The position numbers were made by a program, and so were the translations under genes. From Paenibacillus sp. CC-CFT747 (GTDB lineage: Bacteria; Bacillota; Bacilli; Paenibacillales; NBRC-103111), in the NCBI GenBank assembly GCA_030323305.1, contig CP106741.1, forward strand, positions 2,701,501 to 2,765,500: DNA of 64,000 bases. The letters are read 5' to 3'. The number at the start of each line of letters is the position of its first letter. The stretch's first letter is position 1. This document shows, piece by piece, positions 9,883 through 22,584 of the stretch. The notes beneath the pieces are model-generated. The model did no database searches. It had not been told where the DNA came from and saw nothing but the letters and a program-made list of their open reading frames with translations.

Positions 9883-9945
9883 CTGTGCTACCATATGAAT
9901 AGAAGCTTTCAACCCAACCGAAAGCGACTTAACACAGGGGTAGCA
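9883..9945 (+). promoter_or_regulatory. Structured leader element (nested hairpin), unknown type
   Basis: An outer helix GTGCTACC (about 9886) with GGTAGCAC (ending 9945) encloses an inner stem GCTTTC/GAAAGC with a 9-base loop AACCCAACC. It lies about 140 bases before the start of the first giant secreted protein. It does not match a riboswitch class I can name. Confidence 0.35.
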
Positions 9946-10087
9946 CTTACACCATGGCCGTTTGGAAGAGGAGGGGCAGATCGGAATCGGAAGAAACATC
10001 AGTCTAGCAATCTTACCGTTTCAAAGGTGCACGACCGCAAGTTGATGATCGCAGGTTGAATGGATTCACTTTGAAGGAGGGGGCATC

Positions 10088-13000
10088 TTGTACAACGCAT
10101 TTCGCAGTAAGGTTGGACTTGTTCTGTTATGTGTCCTTATGGTGTTCATGTCCCTAGGTCTTAGTGGCTACGCATACGCGGAAACTGGAGTACAGCCTGA
10201 CCAGGAAGGCTTGGAGAACCCGGGCTTCGAGTTGAGCTCTGTGGGCGGGTCTATGCCGGGTTGGTCTCTCCTGCTAGGGGCGGGAAAGAACGGAAGCTTT
10301 GCCGCAAGCTCGGAGCAAGTCCGCAGCGGCAGCTCGAGCTTGAAGCTCGTCGATAACGATAGCGTCAGCTTCGCGGTCGAGAGCCGCAAGGTCCCGGTTA
10401 CGGCCGGGCAAACCTACAAGGCTGATACATACTGGTACCTGCAGTCGGGCGCCGCCCAGGTGCAGCTGAGGTTTTACGATCAGGCCGGTGCGCTGATCAG
10501 CGGAGGCATCGCCGTCGATAATCCAAACTTTACGACGGGGCCGACGAATCAATGGATCCCCTTAAGCGTGCAGGCAGCCGTTCCGGAGCAGGGGGCATAT
10601 TTGACCGTCGTGCTCGTTACCGGCAAGTCCTCGAAGGGGACGATGTACGTGGACGATGTCACGTTTTCCCGCAGCCTCCCGATCGAGAACAACGGCTTTG
10701 AGGCAGCCGCGGACGGCTCCACCGCTGTTCCCAACTGGACCCAAACCTTCGGCGTTGGGAAGATTGGAAGCGTTTCCTTGGATGCGACGATAGTCAAGAA
10801 CGGCGCGGCCAGCCTTCGCCTTAACGATCAGGACACGGTGAATTTCGGTGTCGAAAGCGCCAAAACGCCGGTTGTTGCCGGCCGAGAGCAAACCGTCACG
10901 TCCGCCGTCTATATCGGCAGCGGGCAAGTGCAGCTGCAGCTCCGTTACTATGACCAAGCGGGCAAGCTGACCGGGACGATTGCCGTGAACGACCCGAACT
11001 ACACGTCGCAGCCCGTTGGAGTCTGGCAGACGATTAGCGTCAAGGCTGTCGCCCCGCAAGGCGCAAACCAGGCGTCCGTCGTGCTGGTCAGCGGTAAAAC
11101 AACCAAGGGCGTATCCTACTGGGATGACGTCGTCCTGATGGAGCGTCTGCCGGATTATGTCCGTCAAGCGGACCCCGGACCGGGAACGGTGTATCCAACC
11201 TTGCAGAACGCCGGATTCGAGCAGCCTCTGAACGGAAGTGCTATTCCGAATTGGTCGAGGGCGTTCGGCACGCAGCCGATTACGCTCAGCGCGGACCGCT
11301 TTTGGAAGGCTCCCGCAGCCTGGTGCTCGCGGATAGCTCGGATGCCGATCCGCTTGGCGTGATAAGTGACTTTGTCGCGGTAACGCCCGGCAAGCTCTAC
11401 ACGGCCGGCTCCATGGTGTCCGGGGATGGCGCGGGCAACGCGGAAATGTACCTGCGTTTCTATGACGCGAACGATACGCTTCTGAGCAATGTGAATACGG
11501 TAGCGGCGAATCCTCCAGCCGGCTGGCAGGCGCTTACGCTAAAGCAGGCTGCTCCGGCGGGAGCCGTGAAGGCCGCCGTTGTGTTGTATTCGAGCAAAAC
11601 GAATATAGGAACGTATTATTTCGATCGTTTAACCTGGTCGGAGGAGCTGCCTCCGCCGCCCGCTCAGCTGTATCTGGTGAACGGCAGCTTCGAGCAGCCG
11701 CTGCAAGGTGGCGCGATTCCCGGCTGGACCGTGAAGTCCGGACTGGCCTCGCTTACCACTTCGACGGCGGCGGACGGCAGCAGCAGCCTTATGGTGCAGA
11801 ATGTGAAAACGACCGGCAGCGGCATTAATATGGACAGCGGGCTGATCGATGTGGAAGAGAACGCCGGCTACCGGCTTTCGACCCAGGTCAATCTGGAGGC
11901 CGGAGGTCTTGAGGGGCTGTACGTTTATGTCTATGACGCCCAAGGCAATCTCGTCAAAAGCCCCGACGGGAAGGATTTCCAAACCTACCTGAGCGCGCTT
12001 CCCGGAACGGCGGTTCCGGCGGGTGAATGGACGTATGTGGAGAAGCTGTTCACCGTTCCGGCAGGCGGGAAGAAGCTGAAGGTGTCGCTCATCTCCGGGA
12101 ATAAGAAGGATTACCGCTTTTACCTGGACGATGTCAGCGTGCTGAAGGTGCTTGCTAACGGTGACATGGAAAAGCCGGCAGCGGACGGCGTCATTCCGGG
12201 CTGGCAGAAGTTTGCGGCCTCCGACGCTTCGAGCTTCGGTCTCACGAACGAGCTGTATGCAGGCGGCACTGCAAGCCTTAAATTGACCAGTACGCCGGGG
12301 CAGTATTTGAACGTAGTGAGCGATCGGATCCCTGTGGAGCCGGGCGCCACTTACACGGCTCTATCCAAAACGTACATTCAAGCCGGCTCCTCCGGCATGT
12401 ATGTCCGCTTTTTCGATGCCTCCGGCGCTTATTTGGGCAAGCAGAACTGGAGCATTGTGTCGGAGCCGACGGACGCCTGGTTCGATCAGTTCGTGAAATT
12501 TACCGTACCGGCTGAGGCAGCTTACGCTGCGGTGATGTATGCCGGTTCATACAACAAGACGTATACCTACTATGCGGACGATGTCCGAATCCTGCGGGGA
12601 GATCACGAAGTGAAAGAAGTACCGGTACCAGACAACTCCATACTGAAAGTAGGAGAAGATCTGGGGTCCAGATCCGCAAAGCGACGCTGATGCGGGGGCT
12701 TACGGCAAAGACGGTCAAGGCCGGGATGTGATGTACACGGTCGTAGCGGGCGCCCCTTCCGTTTTTACGATCATCGATATCTCGACGGGAACCGTTACCT
12801 CGAGCAAGCCGATGCCGGATACGTCGGGTGCCTGGTCGGTGACAACCGCCAGCGACGGCACGGTCTATCTGGGAGCGTACAACCTGGGGCTGCTGTATCG
12901 GTATATCCCGCAAACCGACGAGCTGATTAACCTGGGCCACCCGCTGCCGACCAAGGATTCCGTGCTGTATCCAATGGCCGCGGGCAAGGACGGTAAGATG

Positions 13001-15530
13001 TACGGCAGCACGTACCCGACCGCCAATCTGTATGAATACGATCCGGCCACGAACCGGTTCACGGATTACGGGACGATGTCCTTCAAGACGAGCGGCGAGC
13101 GCTGGACGCGCGTGGTCGTGTATGACGAAGAGACGAACAAAATTTACGCCGGTGTCGGCAACACGCCGCGCTTGCTGGAGTACGACCTGACGACAGGGGC
13201 GAAGCGTGATCTTCTTCCTGCGGAGTACAGCGATATTATCGCGGTGTACGATTTGAACCTGGTCGGCGGCAGGCTGTTTGCGCGCAAGGAAGCGAACAAC
13301 GCGAACGAAACGTTCGTCATCGACGTGAAAACCGGGGCCCAGGTCGAAGTGACCAACGGCGATACGGGGAGAAGAGCTTCGTCTTTACGAACCTCTCGCG
13401 CGGCATTTCGCTGAAGTCTCCGGTGGCGAACAAGTTTTATTTTGCAGGCGCGGGCGGTGAGCTGTTTGAATACGACCTGGATACGAATGTATACCATTCG
13501 CTTCACGTAACCATTGAAGGAGCTGCGATCGGCTACGGCTTCGCCCAGCTGCAGGAGGACGGCTTCCCGGGCTACAGCCTGGTCGGTCTGTCCGGCAACG
13601 AAGGCAAGCTGTTCAAGTACAACCTGGAAACGGGCAAGGTGGAGCTGAAGGATGTTCAGGTGCCGGCCGAACCGGTTAACATTCACGACATCATGACGGG
13701 GCCGGACGGCAATATTTATACAACCGGCTATTTGCAGGGTAATGTGGGAGTTTACACGCCTTCCAGCGGCCAAAGCCAGTATTTAAGCGGGATTTCGCAA
13801 GGCGAAGGCATGACTTCCATCGGCGACAATCTGTATTTCGGGATATATCCGACGGCCAAGGTGTATGAGTACGACAGGTCGAAGCCGTGGAACCGGACCA
13901 ACTCCGACAAGCTTAATCCGAATCTGCTGTTTGCGTTGACCTACAACCCCGATATTCCGGGCTATACGGATCAGGACCGTCCGTTCGGCATGGCGGGCAC
14001 CGAGGACCTGCACAAGCTGTTCGTCGGAACGGTGCCGAAAAACAGTCTGCTCGGCGGCGCCTTTGCCGTCTATGATCTGGAGAAGCGCGGCAATCCGGAC
14101 GTCTACTGGAATATCGTGCCGGATCAAAGCATTTTATCGCTCGAGTACAAGGATGGGTTCGTATACGGCGGTACTTCGATTCATGGCGGGCAAGGCGGCA
14201 CCCCGACGGCCACGAGCGCGGTTCTGTTCGTTTGGGATGTGCTTAAGGGCGAGAAGGTGTTCGAAGTCGTGCCGGCGCCGGGCAAGCAGTCCATTACCGC
14301 GCTTCACATCGGGCCGGACGGCAACATTTGGGGACTGGCCAACGGGACGTTGTTTATTTTCGACCCGGTCACCCGGCAAGTGATCTACAGCAAGGACGAA
14401 TTCCCGGATGCGAACGGCAGATGGATCGACGGCTCGTTCGTAACGGGTACGGACGGCAACGTGTATGCGACGGTCGGCGGGCGCTTCTTCAAGATCGACG
14501 CCGTGACCAAGCAGGTGACGGTACTCGCCACCCAGGCCCGCAAGGTCGCCGTGGACGATTTTGGACGCTTCTACCTGTACAGCAATCCGGAAGGCTCCCA
14601 CCTGTACCGGTACACGATTCCGGAGCTTGTGCTCAAGCTGACCGGCGCTGACCTGAAGGCGGCACAAACGGAGCTGAAGCCGGGCGGGGAGACGTCCCTC
14701 ACGCTGACCGGTCTGCTCGAAAAGGGGCACACGACGAAGGATTTGGCCGGCGCTGTCATTCAGTATTCGGTAGGCTATCCGGAAATCGCTTCCGTAGAGG
14801 ACGGCAAGGTGAAGGCCAAGGGCTATGGATCGACCACGGTTACTGCAACGGTGACGTTAGGGGAGTCACGGTGCAATCGAACACGATAACCGTGAAGGTT
14901 CAGGACGTTACGGCGCCGGTTACGGGCGCGGAAGCAAGCGCTGCGAAGCCTGTCGTGAACGGCTGGTATTCCTCCGAGGTTACCGTCACCCTGAACGGGG
15001 TTGACGAGGAATCCGGTGTGGCGTTTACTTCCTATGTGGTGGACGACGGAGCCGTGCAGACCGGCACGAGCGTTAAGCTCGCGGCGGATGGCGTGCACAC
15101 GATCCGTTACTGGAGTACGGATCGCGCCGGCAACGTCGAGGAGCCTCACACGATGACGGTGCGGCTGGATCAGACGGCGCCGGTCGTGAAGCTCTCACCG
15201 AGCCTGGAAACCCTTGGGGCGCCTAATCATAAGCTCATCCCGATCCATGTGGGCGTCGACGCCAGCGACCGTCTGTCGGGGATTGCTTCGATCGTGCTGA
15301 CCTCCATCTCCAGCAATGAGCCGGACAACGGGCTCGGTGACGGGGATAAGGCGGGCGATATCCAGGAAGCGGATTTCGGTACGGCGGATTACGATTTTGC
15401 TCTGCGTGCGGAGCGCTCCGGCCAAGGAAGCGGACGCGTTTATACCATTACGTATACCGTGACGGATCAAGCCGGCAACGCGGCGGTTGCAGTCGCCACC
15501 GTTACGGTCCCTCATGATAACTCGAAATAA
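10088..15530 (+). CDS. Giant secreted carbohydrate-binding / beta-propeller protein (four frameshifts)
   Basis: Start at TTG 10088 after AAGGAGGGGG. Five frames join into 1,814 aa after restoring a G near 11281, 13373 and 14866 and removing one near 12664. A signal peptide ends at about AYAET (residue 35). Five carbohydrate-binding-like repeats of ~160-170 aa follow, each beginning with an N-x-x-F/M-E motif (LENPGFE, IENNGFE, LQNAGFE, LVNGSFE, LANGDME) and ending with a Y-x-D-D-V strand. Residues ~845-1515 form repeating propeller blades (YEYDPATNRF, LFKYNLETGK). Then come an Ig-like (BIG2-like) domain and an OmpL47-like domain (NGWYSSEVTVTLN). It is probably an extracellular polysaccharide-binding protein, working with the lyase next to it. 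No SLH or sortase anchor is visible. Confidence 0.78.
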
Positions 15531-15664
15531 GCCGACATGGGGAGCAGCGGGGCCTTTGGGCCCCGTCACTTCTCTACTTCCAGACTCCTCCCGACGACCC
15601 CTCATCATGACCGAACCCGACGAGCTAAACGCAGGTACACCCACACCCTTTTTCGGAGGTAACG

Positions 15665-18600
15665 ATGCACGCTCAATCCGTTCAGCCTATACGAAAACAC
15701 CTGTCGATCGTCCTTGTTTTTACCCTGTTGATCAGTTTGTTCGCCGGTATCCCGCATTCCGCCCAGGCGGCGGTTGGAGATACGACGAGCTACAGCTTTG
15801 CGAATCTCGTCAATGTTCCGAATGATCCAAACTGGAACGCCGTCGCTAACCCATCCACGATGCGCTTGACGACGACCAGTTTTCAGATGATCAACAACCA
15901 GGTATCGTCCGCCGTCAATGGGGAATACCTGAAAGTCAATTTTATGGTCCCGGAAAGCGGCTATTATGACCTCTCCTTCGTGGGGTGGAAAAATACCGTT
16001 GGCGGTGTGGTCGACATCTCGGTGGACGGAACGGTCCTCCGGAGCGACTACAGCTTCTACTCGGCCACGTCTACGCAGAATAGTCCGGCCGCGGAGCCGC
16101 TGGGCAATCAAATCCTTCTTAAGCGGGGGATGCATACGCTGCTCTTCCAGGCCAAGCAAACCGTGAAGCTGGCCTCGAACGGCAGATATTATTTGTATCT
16201 GTACCTCCAATCCTTCAAAATGCAGCTGAAGCAAAGCGTTCCGGAGCTGAAGCAGCTTACGCTGACTCCGGACGTTCCGTCCTTGGCCAAGGGAGAGTTG
16301 CAAACCGTAGCCTTGACGGGAACGATGACAGACGGATCGCCCGCCGACCTGTCGAAGGCGGATTCGATTCAGTTCGAAAGCTCGGACCCTAGCATCATAT
16401 CCGTAGATGCCAACGGAACGTCGGCGACGCTTCACGCGCTGGCTCTCGGCCAATCCGTGATTAAAGCGACCGCCACCCTGGCGGGGGTTACCGTTTCGGC
16501 GGCCCGGCGCGTGGTCGTCGGCGAGCCCGTCCGATTCGACTTTACCCAGCCTATCGACTCGACGATCGAGCAGACCGGGTGGCAAATCGTAGACTCCAAG
16601 GTTCCGGCCGGTTCGACCGTGATCCGCAACCAGGAATACGGGATCCAGGTCCAGTCGAATGAGGTCGGCCAGTATATTACGTTCGCGATCCAAGTGCCCG
16701 CGAGCGGCTACTATACCTTTAACCTGAACGGAGCGGGAGCATCGTCCGGGGCGGTGGCCGCCTTGTCGGTAGACGGCTTGGAGCTCGGCGACTACAACTT
16801 CTATTCGTCAGCTTACGTCAAGGAAAAAGGCTCCCAGATGCTGAGAACGTACTGGATGGAGGAAGGCGTTCACCGCTTTACGCTTCTGGTGAAGGAGAAG
16901 GCCGGCTACTTCCACCTGTACCCGGGCTTGCTTGAGCTGGTGAAGAGGAGAAGCTTCCCGCGCTGACCGATCTGCAGGCGGCTCCCGGGAAGCCGGAGCT
17001 GATGGTCGGCCAGAAGACGAAGGTGAACCTGCTCGGCACGTTGGGCGACGGCTTCGTCTATAACCTGCCGCAGATCCCATCCGCGGCGCTGCAGTTCGCG
17101 AGCCTTGCTCCGGGAACGGCTGTCATTGACGCGAGCGGCGTGATCACGGCGCTGCAGCCGGGAAGTGCCTCTTTTAAAGCTGCCGTTACGCTGGAAGGGG
17201 TAACGCTCGAAAAAGCGTGTCTTTGACCGTAACCGATAAGACGCTCGCATCGGTAGAGCTGACGGTGGATAAGACGGAGCTGACACCGGGCAAAACCGCC
17301 AAGCTTTCGGTGAAAGGGAAGCTGGCGGATGGAACGGCGGTCGATCTGACCGACGCCCGAATCGAGTATGCCAGCGCGAGTCCGGATGTCGCCACGGTCG
17401 GAACGGACGGGGTCATCACGGCGGGGGCAAACTCGGAGGCGCGGAAATCAGCGCCACGGTGACGCTCGGTCCATCGACCGTGTCGAGCTCCATCGCCATC
17501 GCCGTCATATCCCCGGTCTTGGAATCGGTGTCCGCTTCCGTAAGCCAGACGGATATGTATGTGGGGGATGCCAGACCGGTTTATGTAACCGGCACGATGA
17601 ATAACGGAGACAAGGCCGATCTTTCGAACGCCCAAATCACGATCCTCAGCGATCATCCCGAAGTCGCGGTTATGAATCCGGACGGAAAGCTGCATATCGT
17701 AGGAACAGGCAGCGCAGCGCTTACGGTTCAAGTCGCGTTAAACGGAGTGACGAAAACAGCGGCATTGACCGTTTCCGGTAAAGAACTCAGCAGCAGCAAG
17801 ACGAGAACGACGTACTTCACCCCGGCCAAGCTCGCGGCCGCCCGCAAGAACATTCAGTTATTTGAATGGGCCAAGTCGGAGCGCGACGGGGCCGTAGCGA
17901 AGGCGGAGCCGTATTTGGCGCTCGGCATGGAGGCGCTTTGGAACGCCGTTGCGCCGCAAAGCATCCCGCGCAGCTACGCCGTCAACCAGAAGGTGGGCAG
18001 CCCGGTAACGGGGCTCGAAATCAACAAATACGGGAACTACCCTTACACGGCGGATCCCATTCACGACCCGTGGAAAATTACCGACCCGAGCAGCGGCTAC
18101 AAGTTCCCGACGAACGACTTTGGCGCTTATTACCAAAGCGGTCTCAACCGCAACGGGGTATTCGATCCGAAGCTCGCCGACCGGAGTCTTCTCGTCAACA
18201 CGTTGTATCCGGAGAAGGGGCCGACGTGGGGCGTGGACGACGGCACCGGCTGGGTAGATGAGAGCGGGAACCGGTTTGCGTTCATCGCCTACTACGCTCA
18301 CTGGTCCTTATGGCATGACGGGGTAATTCGCAAAGCGCTGACCGCCTTGCGGGACGCCTATGTGTATACCGGCGATACGAAATATGCCCGTACGGGTCTC
18401 GTGCTGCTCGACCGGATCGCCGACGTCTACCCGGATATGGATACGAGCCAATATCCGACTTCCGCCGGCTACTACAACAGCGATGGCGGCACCGGAAAGG
18501 GCAAAATCGTAGGCAGCATATGGGAAACAAATCTCGTAGCGGAGTTTATCAAGGCGTACGACGCGTTTTATCCGGCCGCGGACGATCCCGAGGTGATCTC

Positions 18601-21600
18601 GTTCCTGAGCGCCAAATCCGATCAGTACGATCTCGGACTGCTGAAGAAATCGGCCACCGGCATCCGCCGCAACATCGAGGACGGCATTCTTCGCCAGATT
18701 TATCCGGGCGTGCAAACCGCCCGGATCCGCGGCAACAACGGCATGCACCAGAGCACGCTGGCTTTGGCCGCCGTCGTTCTGGATTCGCTCCCCGAAACGA
18801 AGGAGTGGCTCGACTTCAATGATAAGGCGGGCGGCCTCGTGTCGAACCCTTGGCGTGTGACCGGCGGCAACATTTCCGCCACACTCGTTGACGACGTCGA
18901 CCGGGACGGAGCGGGGAACGAGGCTTCGCCGGAATATAACTCGTTTTGGCTCGGCGCTTACCAAGATGTTGCCGACATCCTGGACGGCTATGATCTATAT
19001 CCGGCCGCCGACCTTTACCAGAACGTAAAGTTCCGCAAAATGTACTCGGCCCAATACCCGCTCCGACTGAGCGACGCGTACACCGCCTTGATCGGCGATG
19101 CCGGGCAGACCGGGGCTCCGGTCAGCTATCTGGATAAGGCGCAGTTCATTCGCGCGTTCGAGAAGTTCGGCGATCCGATTTTCGCGCAATTGGCATACGA
19201 GCTTAACGGCAATCAGGCTGCCGGGATCCACAGCTCCATTTTTACGGAAAATCCGGAGGGATTGCCCAGAATATCGCGGATGCGATTGCCCAGCACGGAA
19301 CGCTCCAGCTGGACAGCACCTTAATGAGCGGCTATGGCTTCTCGGCTCTGCGGGACGGGACGAATGAGCGCAAGTTCTCCGGTCTCAGCTATCCGTTCGC
19401 CACGCTTCCTCTGGTGGAAAACACAGCGAGTTTTCAGCTCTATGAGAACAGCGGCACGGTTCAATTCAATGCGGAAAGTCCGGGCAAAATCTTATCTTAT
19501 TCGTTCGACGTACCGAAAACCGATACGTATGAGATCGACCTCCGGCCGTTCCGGGCTACCTCGTATGGGATCTACGCGATCAAGATCGACGGGACGACCG
19601 TGAAGACGCTGGATTTCTATGGAACGAGCGGGGCTTCCTCCAAGGTGGAGGTGCTCGCGGATCTGCCGCTGACGGAGGGCAGCCACGTCATTACGTTCGA
19701 AGGAGTCGGCAAGCGGGAGGGAGCCACGAACTACAAATTGGGCATTATCCAGCTTCTGCTGTATGACGAAGCATCCAAAGTCATCAAGAACGACCCGAAC
19801 AACGTTAACAGTACGCGGGACGTTTGGATGTATTTTGGGCGGAACACCGGTCACGGCCACAAGGATACGCTGAATCTCGGCCTGCATGCTTTCGGCTTCG
19901 ACCTGATGCCCGAGCTCGGCTATCCCGAGTACGCGGACTATACGGTGCCCCGCCGCAGCGAGTGGGAGAACAACACGATCAGCCACAATACGGTGGTGGT
20001 CGACGGCAAGAAACAGGGCGATCAGGTCGTCGGGCAGCCGCGGCATTTTGACGACGCGGAGCAGGTAAAGCTCATCGATGTCGAGGCGCCGAACGTGTAT
20101 CCGCAAACCGAGCTGTATAAGCGGACGACGGCGATGATTCAGGTCGATCCGCTCAACTCGTACGCGATCGATTTCTTCCGCATCAAGGGGGCAACGATCA
20201 CCACTTCAGCTTCCATGCGGCCGATGCCGTCGTCTCGACGGAGGGCCTGAATCTCGTTCCGCAAACGGGAGGCTCCTATGCGGGACCGAACGTTCCGTTC
20301 GGGGTGCGGCCGGCGGGGGACAGCGTAGCCGGCGCCGGTTACACGGGACCCGGCTTCCACTACCTCGGGAACGTCGCCAAGGATACGGCTCCGGCGGGCG
20401 CATTCAGCGTCGATTGGAACGTGAAGGATACGTGGGATATTCTCGGGAACGGAGCGGGGGCGCCGACGGATATTCATCTGCGGCTGACGATGTTGACCGG
20501 CACGAACGATATGGTGCTTGCGGACGGGATTCCTCCGCAAAATAAGCCGGGCAACCCGAAGAGCCTGCGTTATTTGATCGCGCACCGCACCGGAACGAAT
20601 CTCCAGAGCAATTTCACGTCCGTCCTTGAGCCGTATCAGGGGGATCGGCTGATTCGCTCTGTTACCCAAGCCGGCGTGAAGGCGAACGGGACGCCGGTTA
20701 CGGGCGATATGGACGTTAAGGCGGTGAAGGTGGAGCTGGTTAACGGCCGGACGGATTACATCGTCAGCGCGCTCAACCCGGACGTTCGCTATACGATAGA
20801 CGATAAGCTTGAATTCCAAGGGTTTTTCGGAATTTACTCCGAGCAGGATGGCCACGAAGTCTACAAGTATTTGAACGACGGCAGCTTTATCGGCCCCATC
20901 GGGACGGCTTCGGCTGACACTTCCGTGCAGGCGCGCGTTACGGGAACGATTCAAGATTTTACAAGGGAGCTTAGCACAAGCAATTCCTTGCTCGCTACCC
21001 TGCAGCTGGGCGGGGTGAAGCCGGAGCAGTTGATCGGCCGAACGCTGTATGCCCAGAATGACGGGAAGCGCAATGCCGCGTACAAGATTGCCGGAATAAC
21101 GTCGGCCGGCGGGAATACGTACTCGCTGGACATCGGGGATACGACGCTCATTCGCTCGTATGTGGATGCGAATGATTTTTCAAAAGGCTTCGTGTACGAT
21201 GTGGCATCCGGCGCAGCCTTTATCATTCCGCTGAGCGAGGAATCGGCGCCGCCGGTTACGACGGCAACGGTCTCCGGTACGCTTGTGAACGGCTGGTATA
21301 CGTCCGATGCGGTCGTCACGCTGCAGGCGTCTGACCGTTCATCCGAGGATCCATCTATCGGCTACAGCCTGGATGGGGGAGCGACGTGGTCGAACTATAC
21401 CGGGCCGCTGACGATCTCGGACAGCGGGGTTCATCAACTCCTATACCGTGCCGTCAATACCCGCGGACAACAGGAGGCACCGCGCACCTTGAAGTGAAAA
21501 TCGACCGGGCAGCACCGGTTACCACAGCTGTCGTCTCGGGTACAGCAGGCAGCGAAGGCTGGTATGTTTCCGTGCCGACCGTAACGCTTAATGCGGAAGA

Positions 21601-22333
21601 TCCGTTATCCGGTGTGCAGAAAACGGAATACCGGGTGTCGCGAAGCGGTGACGATGCCCATTGGTCCGACTGGATTCCGTACACGGGTCCGTTCCAGCTG
21701 GAGGAAGGGCGGAACGTAGTCGCCTTCCGATCCCTTGACCTGGCGGGTAATACGGAACAGGAGCAAACAGCCCAAGTCGCATTCGATGCTCATGCTCCGA
21801 CGTTCGAAGTTCTGGCTAACGGCACCGTTCTGACGACGGGAACCGATTGGTCCGACTCTGACTTGCTGCAGCTCGCCGTTCAGGCAGCGGACACCCTGTC
21901 GGGCGTTGCAAGCACGCAGATTACCGTCACGGACAGCGTCTACGGGGCGATCGCCGAGAACGGCGGCCTCTATGACCTGGCAGGTCGGCTCGGCCCGGTA
22001 AAGGTCCACGTGACCGTAACGGATCACGCCGGTAACCGGGCAGAGGCGGAATATACGCTTAACGTGACCACGAATTACGATTCCGTCCTGCGATTGCTCG
22101 CGCGGTACGAATCGGCCGGCGAGGTCGCTAAGCCGCTCTCCGAGCAGCTGCAAGCGGCGATCCGTCAGGCGAAGCAGATGGAGGACGACGGGAAACCGAA
22201 ACAGGCTCTCAAGCATCTCGAAGACTTTGTCAAGCATCTGCAAAATGACGCCATGCAGAAGTTTATATCGAACCAAGCGAAGCAGGCGCTAGCAAGCGAC
22301 GCCAATGAGCTGCTGAAGCGGCTGCAGCCGTAA
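15665..22333 (+). CDS. Giant secreted heparinase II/III-type polysaccharide lyase (six frameshifts)
   Basis: ATG 15665 follows GGAGGTAACG. Restoring one base each near 16945, 17210, 17430, 19260, 20188 and 21468 (five G, one A) gives 2,224 aa. Order: signal peptide (cut near AQAAVGD); two CBM-like modules each followed by Ig-like BIG2 repeats; an alpha-helical lyase domain (about 17,800-19,260); a heparinase II/III domain with SHNTVVVDGKKQ near 19,980 and GGNDHHFSFHAAD at the 20,188 junction; two OmpL47-like modules from 21,240; and a C-terminal helical FIMAH-type domain (MQKFISNQAKQALASDA). Family knowledge indicates beta-elimination of acidic polysaccharides such as glycosaminoglycan- or alginate-like polymers; the exact substrate is not readable. 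It acts outside the cell. Confidence 0.82.
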
Positions 22334-22342
22334 AGGAAAGAA

Positions 22343-22378
22343 AGCCGAACGGGACATCGATTCCCGTTCGGCTTTTTT
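22343..22378 (+). terminator. Terminator after the giant lyase gene
   Basis: An 11-bp perfect stem, AGCCGAACGGG (22343-22353) with CCCGTTCGGCT (22363-22373), is followed by T6. It lies 10 bp after the stop. Confidence 0.9.
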
Positions 22379-22463
22379 GGCATGACAGAAAAAGTTGATT
22401 TGTTGAACTGAACTTTCGCGGGGCGGTTCACAAAAGTCCAGATTGAACAGCCTGATAAGAGAG

Positions 22464-22490
22464 AAAAGTGCAGATTTTGCACTTTTTTTT
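22464..22490 (+). terminator. Second terminator-like hairpin
   Basis: AAAAGTGCA (22464-22472) pairs with TGCACTTTT (22478-22486) and runs into T8. Being 94 bases before the DUF4091 gene, it may act as an attenuator in that gene's leader as well as a backup terminator. Confidence 0.65.
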
Positions 22491-22584
22491 GTTAAGGGAG
22501 CTGATATGGTGGAGGAGAGGATAGCCATCAGTTTGGAGGTCCAAGGAGATCGTGTTCCATGTACAGGAAAAAAGGAGGTCCTTT

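Noticed and set aside
10168..11167. Long antisense open frames inside the giant binding protein (for example 201 residues at 10562-11167)
   Set aside because: They mirror GC-rich codon structure of the real gene, lack ribosome binding sites and end where the coding frame shifts.
15605..16693. A 362-residue antisense open frame over the start of the lyase gene
   Set aside because: It is rich in R and G with no domain pattern and covers the signal peptide and CBM region of a well-supported gene.
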